From the NCBI GenBank assembly GCA_016288005.1, contig JAEEXY010000002.1:1-64000 (forward strand): a stretch of DNA of 64,000 nucleotides, written 5' to 3'. Of the stretch, positions 44,274 through 52,524 are shown piece by piece (positions within the stretch are counted from its first letter, which is position 1; the number at the start of each line of letters is the position of its first letter). The position numbers and the translations under genes are program-made. The stretch is from Lachnospiraceae bacterium. GTDB lineage: Bacteria > Bacillota > Clostridia > Lachnospirales > Lachnospiraceae. The notes below the pieces were generated by a model. It worked only from the letters and a program-made list of their open reading frames with translations, made no database searches and was not told where the DNA came from.

Positions 44274-44905
44274 TGTCTAACGAAAACCATTACATAGAGA
44301 CGCTCATCGCGATGATGAAGGAGATCAACTATGTTCAGCCCGGTGACGTGCCGAACATCGATCTCTACATGGATCAGGTCACGACCTTTATGGACGAGTA
44401 TCTCGAGTCGTCGAAGCGTTACAGCGACGATAAGCTCCTGACCAAGACCATGATCAACAATTACACGAAGAACAGTCTGCTTCCGTCCCCCGAGAAGAAA
44501 AAGTACTCAAAGGACCATATTTACATCCTGCTGTTCATCTACTATCTGAAGAATATCCTGTCGATCAGCGATACCAAGGCTATCCTGAATCCGCTCACGA
44601 CCCATTTCTTTAAGGCCGACCGGAAAAAGGAGAGCGAGGGCATAAGTCTCGAGGACATCTACGCCGAGATATTTAAGATCGAAAAGGAGCAGAGCTCTAT
44701 CATCACAAAGGACGTGATCCGCAAGTACGAGAAATCATGCAATTCCTTTGCCGATGTCGAGGACGAAGAAGAGGCGGAGATCCTCCGCAAGTTCGCATTT
44801 GTCAGCATGCTCTGCTTTGATGTGCATATGAAAAAGCAGATGATCGGTAAGCTCGTCGATAAGTTTTTCAGTGAGGACGAGGCCGGATCGAAGAAAAAAG
44901 AATAA
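44273..44905 (+). CDS. DUF1836 protein
   Basis: 210 residues. The first 130 residues (SRRYSDDKLLTKTMINNYTKN is the recognisable area, SKDHIYILLFIYYLK) match the DUF1836 group, helical proteins in Firmicutes that are believed to resemble small DNA-binding regulators. No membrane segment. Acts probably in the cytoplasm together with the membrane protein upstream; a membrane-tethered sensor-regulator pair is an inference. Ended by a strong terminator. Confidence 0.8.
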   Translation: MSNENHYIETLIAMMKEINYVQPGDVPNIDLYMDQVTTFMDEYLESSKRYSDDKLLTKTMINNYTKNSLLPSPEKKKYSKDHIYILLFIYYLKNILSISDTKAILNPLTTHFFKADRKKESEGISLEDIYAEIFKIEKEQSSIITKDVIRKYEKSCNSFADVEDEEEAEILRKFAFVSMLCFDVHMKKQMIGKLVDKFFSEDEAGSKKKE

Positions 44906-44919
44906 ACCAGCTATATACA

Positions 44920-44952
44920 GGCCGTCGCAAATTCATGCGACGGCCTTTTTTT
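44920..44952 (+). terminator. Terminator of the DUF1836 transcript
   Basis: GGCCGTCGCA-AATTCA-TGCGACGGCC followed by seven T. Confidence 0.95.
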
Positions 44953-45003
44953 GCGCCGGTGCGGCTGCCCGGGGCAGGTAGAGTTTCATCGTAGGCGGTA
45001 TAC

Positions 45004-45182
45004 GCCGGAGGGTATGTCACGGCGACTGAAAACACGCTCGGCTGCCTTCGCTGGGCTGCGCACATATTGTCACGCTCTCTCGGCGACGCAAGAAAATAAG
45101 GGTCGCCTTCGAGCGTGCACAGTGCTTGCGCAGCTCAGTCGCTCGCTATCGTTTTCATGTCATCCGTAACATACCCTTCGGC
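45004..45182. repeat. Large imperfect palindrome 1 (179 bp)
   Basis: Nested pairings in order: 45004-45022 with 45164-45182 (17 of 19), 45028-45033 with 45151-45156, 45055-45062 with 45127-45134, 45071-45077 with 45111-45117, 45082-45087 with 45102-45107; loop at 45088-45101. Five T follow at once (45184-45188), as at a terminator. Rod-like, either a structured RNA or a MITE-like element. Confidence 0.85.
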
Positions 45183-45357
45183 TTTTTCCCGGTTAGTTAA
45201 AAATTCTTCCGAACGGGCTTGCTGCGCTGGAAAAAACGGGTTGTTGTATGCGATGATCGGCGAGTAATGTCCGGTACTGCATATGCAACTGTCAGAATTT
45301 CGATCTGAAATGTTATCAGAGATGTTCTGTTTTTCCTTTTATTTGACGGACATCAAT

Positions 45358-45689
45358 CGGTGCGGCAGCGGCGCGGGCGTGGCGGCGCTTTTTCACGCTC
45401 GGGGAAGTCGGATAAGTGCATGCCTGCCGGACGGCTTTTTTGTCTCCGTAAAGTAACATCGTAGTTTTTCTTGGCTTTCGCCGGGGCACAAGGGCAAAAA
45501 TACACGAATGTATTTTTAGCCGTCATGAGGCATGGACGCCGAATGGCGGCGGCCCTGTGACTTGGTGATAGATCAGCTGCGAAAGCCTAGAAAAACACGA
45601 GGTTACGGTGAGGAGCAAAAAAACTGTCCGATGTAGCTGCATGCACATATATAATTGTCTCGCGTGAAAAAGCGGGGGCTGCCGCACCG
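45358..45689. repeat. Large imperfect palindrome 2 (332 bp)
   Basis: Paired arms: 45358-45369 with 45678-45689 (12/12), 45387-45398 with 45662-45673 (12/12), 45416-45423 with 45639-45646, 45428-45432 with 45626-45630, 45446-45451 with 45603-45608, 45464-45481 with 45579-45596 (17/18). The tip holds a hairpin 45493-45521 with AAAAATACA stem. No target-site duplication is obvious, and no transposase is nearby. Confidence 0.88.
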
Positions 45690-45882
45690 GTAGGTGATGG
45701 GGAGAGAAAAGGGGGAGCAAAAAGAACTGGAGGAGGGAACCAGTTGCTAAAAAAGGATGGCAGATGCGTGAAAAGTTACAAATGGTGAAAACAGACATGA
45801 ATGAGATGGAAAACTGACACACTTTTGAAAAATACGCACGGTATCATACCCCTACAAGAGAAATGCGGTCATTAATTTATCG

Positions 45883-45902
45883 AACAAGTGTTAACTCTTG
45901 TT
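45883..45902. promoter_or_regulatory. Near-palindromic operator before the BIG2 gene
   Basis: AACAAG-T-GTTAAC-T-CTTGTT: a 20-bp palindrome apart from one position pair. It lies about 60 bases before the start codon of the surface protein. A hairpin AACTGG/CCAGTT also occurs at 45725-45745. Confidence 0.45.
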
Positions 45903-45963
45903 AAAGAAATGCCGATAAACATACTGATAAGGGCGTACTGTACTCTTACGGGAGGTTTTGCTT

Positions 45964-48900
45964 ATGAAGAAAACTATACTTAAAGCGTTTGCGTTGATCG
46001 TAGCTATGGCTCTGATGATCGGCGGTCTTGAACCGCTGGGCAATGACGGGTCATGGCTTAATAAGCTGTCTTTTAAGCCTGAAAAGGTCGAAGCGGCCAC
46101 GTCGGCGTACAGCTTTATGTACAACGGTACCACGTACAATGACGGTGCCGAGATCCTGTACAACGACTATAAGGACGGTCTGAATACCATTCAGATCATC
46201 TTAAAGAGCGACGACGGTATCCCTTCGGGCACGGCGATCACCTGGACCGCCTCCAACGACAATATCATTGCTATCGCGACGCAGAACGACGATGCCTGCA
46301 GCGTTACGCTCGAGATCAAGTCTCCCGGATATTCCGGTCTGGCTGTTTCGCTGAAGATCAACGGTATCGTTTATGCATCGATAGCTTACTGTATCATACA
46401 TGTTCCGCTGCAGTGGACCGATGACGATACAAAGAACCCCAACATCCTCGCTTCCCCTTCGAGCCCTTACGGCCTGATGATAGCACAGAACGGCGAGAGT
46501 TACACGAATGCCAGGGATGTCCGGACGCTTCAGCTGTATACATCGGATTCGGCGGATCATCCGAACCGTTATACATTCCTTCGTAAGATCAGATTCGTCC
46601 AATACGGCTTCGCCCCGGGGACGGAGTCCAATTACAGCACCGCGTATGTTCCGAGTAATATCAATCCGGAGCATCTGACGGAGTCGGTTGCGGCCGTTTC
46701 ATGGGAGTCGAGCGATACCACGGTAGTTGATGTCGACTCGGTAACCGGTGTGATCACTGCGGTGAATTCCGGATTCGCGCGCATCACGGTAACCACGGAC
46801 ACCATCAACGAGGCCACGAAGCAGAGCGAATCGCTTTCGTTTAACGTAGTTGTTGTTCCGGAGGCCTATGTCGTCAACTACACGACCGACATGCAGACAA
46901 AGTTCACGGTTACTCCGAACGCTACCGACAGAGAGATCATCGTACAGTCGAACGCGAAGTTTGCGTCATCGCTTGACTGGAAGCTCTATCAGGGCGACAA
47001 CGCCACCGCTTCCAAGGAAGTGACCAAGACTTACGGCGCGAATATGGATATCAGCACCTCGACGGGACGTGTTGTTCTGAACAACCTTCCCGCAGGCGTT
47101 TATTACCTGACAGCGATCCCTGTAAAGGACGCGACCGCGAGCCACGTGCTGGCGACTTATGACGTTACCGCCGCGAATATCCAGTATCTGGGCATTATCC
47201 TGGTGGTACCCGTCAGATTCCCTACGGACACGCTGATACTGAACTATTACAATGCCAATGTTTACGATTCCTACGACCTGCTGGGAGATTCGAACCTGCT
47301 GTCGGGATCGTTCAGATTTACATCGACCGATACGACGGTGGCAAAGGTCGGCTCGTCCGACGGCGTTGTCGAGGCGACCGGCATCGGCAACTGTAATGTC
47401 ATCATCAATGTTACCGACAATAAGGTCATCAGCAAGCTGTTCGGCAATTACGCCGCATCCGCGGGCGCGATAGAGTTCAATACCGGCGGCTATCATATCG
47501 ATGTTACGGTCGTTAACGGTGTTGCGATAAGCAATACTTCGGAGACGCTGCCTGTGGGCGCGAACCTGCAGCTGTATCTTACGTCGCCGAACCCGTATGA
47601 GGGCGATATAACATGGAAGTCGAGCGACACATCGATAGTCACCGTCGATGAGAACGGTCTGGTTACCGCTGTTAAGCCCGGCGATGCCACCGTTACCGTA
47701 AGGATCAAGGTCGGCGGTGTTACAAAGCAGGCCAAATGTAAGATCAAGGTTGTGGCGGCGGTCGCGGAGATCACGCTCACTTCAAAATATGATTATGTTC
47801 TCGTCGGAGACAATCTGACGATCTCGGCTACGATCTCGCCCAAGCTGGCGGGCAGCACCCTCGTATGGTCGGTATCGGATACTTCGATAGCGTCGATCGC
47901 GGATACTTCGGATCTGTCCATGACCATCACGGGCGTTAAGGAAGGCACGATAGTCGTTTCCGCGGTCAATAAGGAAAATGCGATCGTGGCGACCAAGATC
48001 ATAAAGGTAATCCAGGAGATCACAAAGCTGACGCTTTCGGATACGGACGTTACGCTTTCACTGGGAACGGGCTTCTATCAGCTCTACGCTTACTGTGAGC
48101 CCGAGCTTCCCGAGTCGCAGTCACTGCAGTGGTCTTCATCGAACAAAAAGGTCGTTACCGTCGATCAGAACGGTAAGGTGACTCTGGTTAAGCCCGGCAG
48201 CGCGGTTATCACCGTAGTTACCGAGAACGGACTTATAGCGCAGTGTAATTTCACGGTATTGCAGGGCATCACCGGCATTACCTTCGACCAGACGGAGATC
48301 ACGCTCTACACTGGCGACAAGGAGAGACTGACTTATGTCATCAAACCCGCGAACGCCAGCAACGTGACACTCAACTGGACCACGCTCGACAATAAGATCG
48401 CTACCGTTGATTCTTCGGGCTATGTTACCGCCAAGAATGTCGGTACCACGGTCGTTATCGCAAAGGCGACGGACGGTTCCGGAGTCGAGGCGATGGTCAA
48501 GGTCAACGTACTGCAGAACGCTACCGCGATCAAGGTCGATGTTACCGATCTGACGCTCAATGTCGGCGATACATATACGCTGGAGGTTTCCCTCACGCCC
48601 ACGACTTCGTCGAGCACCGTTTCCTATGAGAGCAGCAATACAAAGGTTGCTACCGTAGGCAAGAAGGGCAAGATCACGGCGAAGGCACGCGGCAACTGCG
48701 TAGTTCTCGTTAAAACCAACAACGGTCTCACCGCTTATGTAAATGTTACGGTAAACCAGCAGGTTACCGGCATTTCGCTCAACGAATCGGCGATGACCAT
48801 TTATGTGGACGAAGAGGTTGAACTCGAAGCCACGCTCACTCCGAAGAACGTTTCGGATACCGAGATCATCTGGGCTTCAACAAATACAAAGGCAGCGACC

Positions 48901-50010
48901 GTTGACAAGAACGGCGTCGTAAAGGGTATCAGCAACGGCACCACGCTGATCACCGCGACTGCGGCCGACGACACCGACGGCACTCTGATGGCGTACTGCC
49001 TGGTAACCGTTATCGAGTATGTTACCGAGATCAAGATCCAGGAAGAGGCCAGCGTCGGCGTAGGCAAGAAGCTCAAGCTCGAGGCTACGGTTTCGGGCGA
49101 GACCGCTACCAACAAGAACGTTACCTGGAGCAGCTCGGATACGAGCATCGCGACGGTTAACTCCAAGGGTGTTGTAAAGGGCGTCAAGGTCGGTACCTGT
49201 ATGATCACGGTTACGGCTGTTGACGGCAGCGGAGAGTCCGCGGAATGCGAACTGACCGTATTTAAGGCAACGGAGAGCATTGAGATCGATCCTACGATGA
49301 GCTATCTTGAGATGGTAGTCGGAGATCAGAGAACGGTACTCTACGATATGACACCCGGCGATGCGTCCAACGTTCCCGTATGGACCTCCTCCGATCCTTC
49401 GATCGCGATGGTCAACTCAAAGGGCACGATCACGGCGCTGAAGGCGGGAACCACGACCGTTATCGCTTCCGCACCGGACGATCCCACGATCACCGGCACG
49501 GTTGTCGTTAAGGTAATCAATCCCGTAAATGCTACGAACATCACATTTGACCAGTACGAGCTCGTACTGATACCCGGTGAGACGCATCAGGTTGTAGCGT
49601 CGTTCTCGCCCGGCAATATCACCGAGAGCTACAGCTGGAGCACCGATAACCCGAACGTTGCGACTGTTGATTCGAACGGCAGGATCATAGCGAACAGAGT
49701 CGGAACCGCGAACATCACGCTGATGACGAAGAACTCCGGCAAGAAGCAAACCGTTGCGGTCTATGTCGTAGGTCTTTCCGAAACCAACGTGACCCTGTAC
49801 CAGTACGAAGAGCTGCTGCTCGACCTGCAGCTCGACGGAGCAGCAGCCAATAAGCTGACGGTTCGCTGGGGTACCGGAAACCAGAGCATCGCGGTTATGA
49901 ACAACGGACACGTTACCGCCAAGGCTACTGGCACCACGCAGGTTTATGTAGTCGTTAACGGACGCAAGCTCTACTGTACGGTAAAGGTAATCAAAAACTT
50001 AAAGAGATAG
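45964..50010 (+). CDS. Secreted protein with about 12 BIG2 Ig-like repeats
   Basis: 1348 residues from MKKTILKAFALIVAMALMIG, a signal peptide; GGGAGG lies nine bases upstream, and a TTG six bases earlier is rejected. About twelve Ig-like BIG2 units follow, each with a pattern like WSSSDTSIATVNSKGVVKGV and a GT.xITV strand (for example near residues 240, 450, 540, 710, 800, 880, 970, 1060, 1145, 1225, 1310). No LPxTG, transmembrane anchor, SLH domain or dockerin is visible at the C-terminus (KLYCTVKVIKNLKR). It may be an adhesin or matrix component. Its 5' side is the gene-free palindrome region. Confidence 0.85.
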   Translation: MKKTILKAFALIVAMALMIGGLEPLGNDGSWLNKLSFKPEKVEAATSAYSFMYNGTTYNDGAEILYNDYKDGLNTIQIILKSDDGIPSGTAITWTASNDNIIAIATQNDDACSVTLEIKSPGYSGLAVSLKINGIVYASIAYCIIHVPLQWTDDDTKNPNILASPSSPYGLMIAQNGESYTNARDVRTLQLYTSDSADHPNRYTFLRKIRFVQYGFAPGTESNYSTAYVPSNINPEHLTESVAAVSWESSDTTVVDVDSVTGVITAVNSGFARITVTTDTINEATKQSESLSFNVVVVPEAYVVNYTTDMQTKFTVTPNATDREIIVQSNAKFASSLDWKLYQGDNATASKEVTKTYGANMDISTSTGRVVLNNLPAGVYYLTAIPVKDATASHVLATYDVTAANIQYLGIILVVPVRFPTDTLILNYYNANVYDSYDLLGDSNLLSGSFRFTSTDTTVAKVGSSDGVVEATGIGNCNVIINVTDNKVISKLFGNYAASAGAIEFNTGGYHIDVTVVNGVAISNTSETLPVGANLQLYLTSPNPYEGDITWKSSDTSIVTVDENGLVTAVKPGDATVTVRIKVGGVTKQAKCKIKVVAAVAEITLTSKYDYVLVGDNLTISATISPKLAGSTLVWSVSDTSIASIADTSDLSMTITGVKEGTIVVSAVNKENAIVATKIIKVIQEITKLTLSDTDVTLSLGTGFYQLYAYCEPELPESQSLQWSSSNKKVVTVDQNGKVTLVKPGSAVITVVTENGLIAQCNFTVLQGITGITFDQTEITLYTGDKERLTYVIKPANASNVTLNWTTLDNKIATVDSSGYVTAKNVGTTVVIAKATDGSGVEAMVKVNVLQNATAIKVDVTDLTLNVGDTYTLEVSLTPTTSSSTVSYESSNTKVATVGKKGKITAKARGNCVVLVKTNNGLTAYVNVTVNQQVTGISLNESAMTIYVDEEVELEATLTPKNVSDTEIIWASTNTKAATVDKNGVVKGISNGTTLITATAADDTDGTLMAYCLVTVIEYVTEIKIQEEASVGVGKKLKLEATVSGETATNKNVTWSSSDTSIATVNSKGVVKGVKVGTCMITVTAVDGSGESAECELTVFKATESIEIDPTMSYLEMVVGDQRTVLYDMTPGDASNVPVWTSSDPSIAMVNSKGTITALKAGTTTVIASAPDDPTITGTVVVKVINPVNATNITFDQYELVLIPGETHQVVASFSPGNITESYSWSTDNPNVATVDSNGRIIANRVGTANITLMTKNSGKKQTVAVYVVGLSETNVTLYQYEELLLDLQLDGAAANKLTVRWGTGNQSIAVMNNGHVTAKATGTTQVYVVVNGRKLYCTVKVIKNLKR

Positions 50011-50018
50011 TATTGCGT

Positions 50019-50049
50019 AGCGGGGCTGCTTAAGGCAGCCCCGCTTTTT
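50019..50049 (+). terminator. Terminator of the BIG2 gene
   Basis: AGCGGGGCTGC-TTAAG-GCAGCCCCGCT then four T. Confidence 0.92.
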
Positions 50050-50075
50050 CATTTGTGAAAAATCCGTGAGAGAGA

Positions 50076-50103
50076 TTGAAAAATCGTGAGTTTAAAGTAT
50101 AAT
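50076..50103 (+). promoter_or_regulatory. Promoter of the zinc-ribbon membrane protein gene
   Basis: TTGAAA, 16-base spacer, TATAAT. Confidence 0.6.
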
Positions 50104-50165
50104 GATATCTGTAGTATTGCGCGTAAAAACGCATGCTTAAGATAATGAACCTGGAGGAATCAATT

Positions 50166-51155
50166 ATGCCCTGGTGCCCTAATTGCAAAACAGAATATCA
50201 GGAAGGAATAGAGGTGTGCAGTGACTGCGGAGCGACGCTGGTCGATGAGCTTCCCGAAGAAAAGGAAAGGGCCGTGGTAGCCTTTATTTCCGAGGAAGAG
50301 CTGGCCGGCAGGCTTGTCGACTATCTCGAGTATTCAAATATTCCGGCGGAATGCGCATACAGCGATGACGAAGAGAGCTATGCGGTGACGGTCGAAGAGG
50401 AGGATCTGGCCAAAGCAAAGACCGCTTTCAGAGCCTTCTACAACGTAGAGTCGGCCAACATGGCAAAGGAACAGCGCGAGAAGATCGAAAAGGCTGTCGA
50501 AAAAATGGAAAAATGGAAGGAAGGCTCGGACATCGACATCGATGAGGAACTGCTCGAGGAAATACCCGAGAGCGAGATGAGCGCCGAAGAGAAGGAGACC
50601 ATCGCCCAGGCACTCATGGCAGAAAAGGTCTATAAGCCCACCGAAGTTTATGTAAAAAAGGCTGATGAGAGCAAGGAGATGTTCTCGACCGCGATCACTT
50701 TCCTGGGATTTGCGGTGCTGCTGCTGGTTTTCCTGGTGCTCAACGCGACCAACTATATCACACTGTTCAATAACGCTCCTTCGCTGATCCTGATCGGAGC
50801 GATGGCCATCGGCTGCTGTCTGGTCGGCATCAATGCGATCAAGCGCTCGAGACGTGCCGAGATCGCGTCGGTTGAGGAAGAGAAGCTTACCGCATCGCTC
50901 GACAAGTGGCTTGATGAGAACATCACGGACGATCTGTTTGCGGAGCTTGAAGGCGAGGAACTGAGCGAAGAGCTGCTCTACCTGCGCCGCACGGAGATCA
51001 TCCGCGCAAAGCTGTTTGCCGAGTATCCCGATCTCGACGAGAGCTACGCGGACGACCTGATCGAGGATTACTATAATTCACATTTTGACGATACGCTCGG
51101 TCAAGAGGAGACCGCAGGGACCGGGGAGGACGAGACCGGGGATACAGAGGAGTAA
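50166..51155 (+). CDS. Zinc-ribbon protein with two membrane segments
   Basis: 329 residues from MPWCPNCKTEYQEG with GGAGGA upstream; an earlier frame start is rejected. CPNC and CSDC form an N-terminal zinc ribbon; residues about 40-90 (VVAFISEEELAGRLVDYLEYSNIPAE) resemble the DUF2007 signal-transducing fold. A highly charged helical part (95-175) leads to two membrane helices (about 178-200 and 208-228), then another charged region with acidic tail. Probably faces the cytoplasm. Function unknown; guanine deaminase follows after 48 bases. Confidence 0.8.
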   Translation: MPWCPNCKTEYQEGIEVCSDCGATLVDELPEEKERAVVAFISEEELAGRLVDYLEYSNIPAECAYSDDEESYAVTVEEEDLAKAKTAFRAFYNVESANMAKEQREKIEKAVEKMEKWKEGSDIDIDEELLEEIPESEMSAEEKETIAQALMAEKVYKPTEVYVKKADESKEMFSTAITFLGFAVLLLVFLVLNATNYITLFNNAPSLILIGAMAIGCCLVGINAIKRSRRAEIASVEEEKLTASLDKWLDENITDDLFAELEGEELSEELLYLRRTEIIRAKLFAEYPDLDESYADDLIEDYYNSHFDDTLGQEETAGTGEDETGDTEE

Positions 51156-51203
51156 GGTCCGTCCGGATTATGGGAGCGCAGCGTGTAAATAAGGGGGATA
51201 CAT

Positions 51204-52475
51204 ATGAATAAAACGTTTGCCTTAAAGGGAGACATCTGTTTCTCAAAGGCACTTACCGAGCTGGAGTTTTACGAGAATTCGTACCTGATCTGCGAGAACG
51301 GCAAGGCAGCGGGCATATACAGGGAGCTGCCCGAAAAATATGCCGGGATCGAGGTATTTGACTACACGGACAAACTGATATGTCCGGGCATGTCCGACAT
51401 ACATCTGCATGCGCCGCAGTACGCGTACAGGGGACTCGGCATGGATCTGGAGCTTTTGGACTGGCTCGATACTATCACATTTCCGCAGGAGAGCAGATAC
51501 GCGGACATTGAATACGCGAAAAAGGCATATGACGTATTTGTCGATGACATAAAGCACAGCGCGACCTCACGTGCGGTCGTTTTCGCGACGATCCACAGGC
51601 AGGCCACGGAGTATCTGATGGAAGCCTTTGACCGTGAGGGTATGGCAGGCTACATCGGCAAGGTAAACATGGACCGCAACAGTCCCGACATTTATCGTGA
51701 GGAAACAGCCGAGTCCGCGGAGGAGACCGTCAGGTGGCTCGATGAAGTCACGGGCAGATATGACAACGTGCATCCGATCATCACGCCCAGATTCGTGCCC
51801 TCGTGCACGGACGATCTCATGAGACGTCTCGGAGAGATCGCCGCCGAGCGGCATTTGCCCGTACAGTCGCATCTTTCGGAAAACTTAAGCGAGGTAGACT
51901 GGGTACATGAACTGGCACCCGACTCAAAGGGCTACGCGGATGCGTATGACAGGTTCGGACTCTTCGGAACCTCCGGGAAAACTGTTATGGCGCACTGCAT
52001 CCATATGCGTGACGACGAGATAGAGCTGATGAAGGAGAGGGGCGTATTTGTCGCTCATTCCCCGCAGTCCAACGAGAACCTGCGCTCTGGCATCGCGCCC
52101 ATGAGGAAATTCCTCAACAGAGGAGTTAAGTGCGGTCTTGCCAGCGACGTTGCCGGCGGTTCGACCATCAATATGTTCAAGGCGGTCACCGACTCGATCC
52201 AGGTATCGAAGCTTCGCTGGAGACTGGTCGATGACACAGAGAGGGCGCTGACATTCCCCGAGGCATTTTTCCTCGCCACAAAGGGCGGCGGAGAGTTCTT
52301 CGGCAAGGTCGGCAGCTTTGAGGACGGCTATGAGTTTGACGCCCTCATAATCGATGATTCCTCCGCAAGGACGGTGCTCGAGCTCAACATACCCCAGAGA
52401 CTCGAGCGCATCATGTATCTCGGTCATGCGGGTTCGATCATCGCGAAATGGGTAGCGGGGCGTAAGCTGTTCTGA
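51204..52475 (+). CDS. guaD: Guanine deaminase
   Basis: 423 residues with GGGGGAT upstream. Amidohydrolase-family metal ligands: SDIHLHAPQ (HxH), VQSHLSEN (His), MAHCIHM (His) and LASDVAGGS (Asp). It converts guanine to xanthine and ammonia in the cytoplasm, so bases can be used as nitrogen source or recycled. The overall length and the NMFKAVTDSIQVSK helix fit the GuaD family, not cytosine deaminase. Confidence 0.9.
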   Translation: MNKTFALKGDICFSKALTELEFYENSYLICENGKAAGIYRELPEKYAGIEVFDYTDKLICPGMSDIHLHAPQYAYRGLGMDLELLDWLDTITFPQESRYADIEYAKKAYDVFVDDIKHSATSRAVVFATIHRQATEYLMEAFDREGMAGYIGKVNMDRNSPDIYREETAESAEETVRWLDEVTGRYDNVHPIITPRFVPSCTDDLMRRLGEIAAERHLPVQSHLSENLSEVDWVHELAPDSKGYADAYDRFGLFGTSGKTVMAHCIHMRDDEIELMKERGVFVAHSPQSNENLRSGIAPMRKFLNRGVKCGLASDVAGGSTINMFKAVTDSIQVSKLRWRLVDDTERALTFPEAFFLATKGGGEFFGKVGSFEDGYEFDALIIDDSSARTVLELNIPQRLERIMYLGHAGSIIAKWVAGRKLF

Positions 52476-52524
52476 GGCATCGGCCCGTTATTCCGCAATA
52501 AACAGTAATTGATCTGGAGTATAA

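Larger units (their letters stand above)
44956..45690. repeat. 735-bp region bounded by inverted repeats
   Basis: CCGGTGCGGCTGCCC (44956-44970) and GGGCTGCCGCACCGG (45676-45690) are complementary except for one base. They enclose both large palindromes listed next and a stretch 45183-45357 that has no clear gene. The whole 1 kb from 44953 to 45963 carries no convincing coding region: frames are short, without ribosome sites. Confidence 0.7.

Noticed and set aside
44956-45690. Insertion sequence
   Set aside because: No transposase-like frame and no target-site duplication could be found; only a MITE-like or RNA origin stays open.
44953-45963. Short open frames in the gene-free kilobase, including 99 codons on the minus strand at 45523-45822
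   Set aside because: They lack ribosome sites and fall on the palindromic arms, and their composition is unlike the neighbouring genes.
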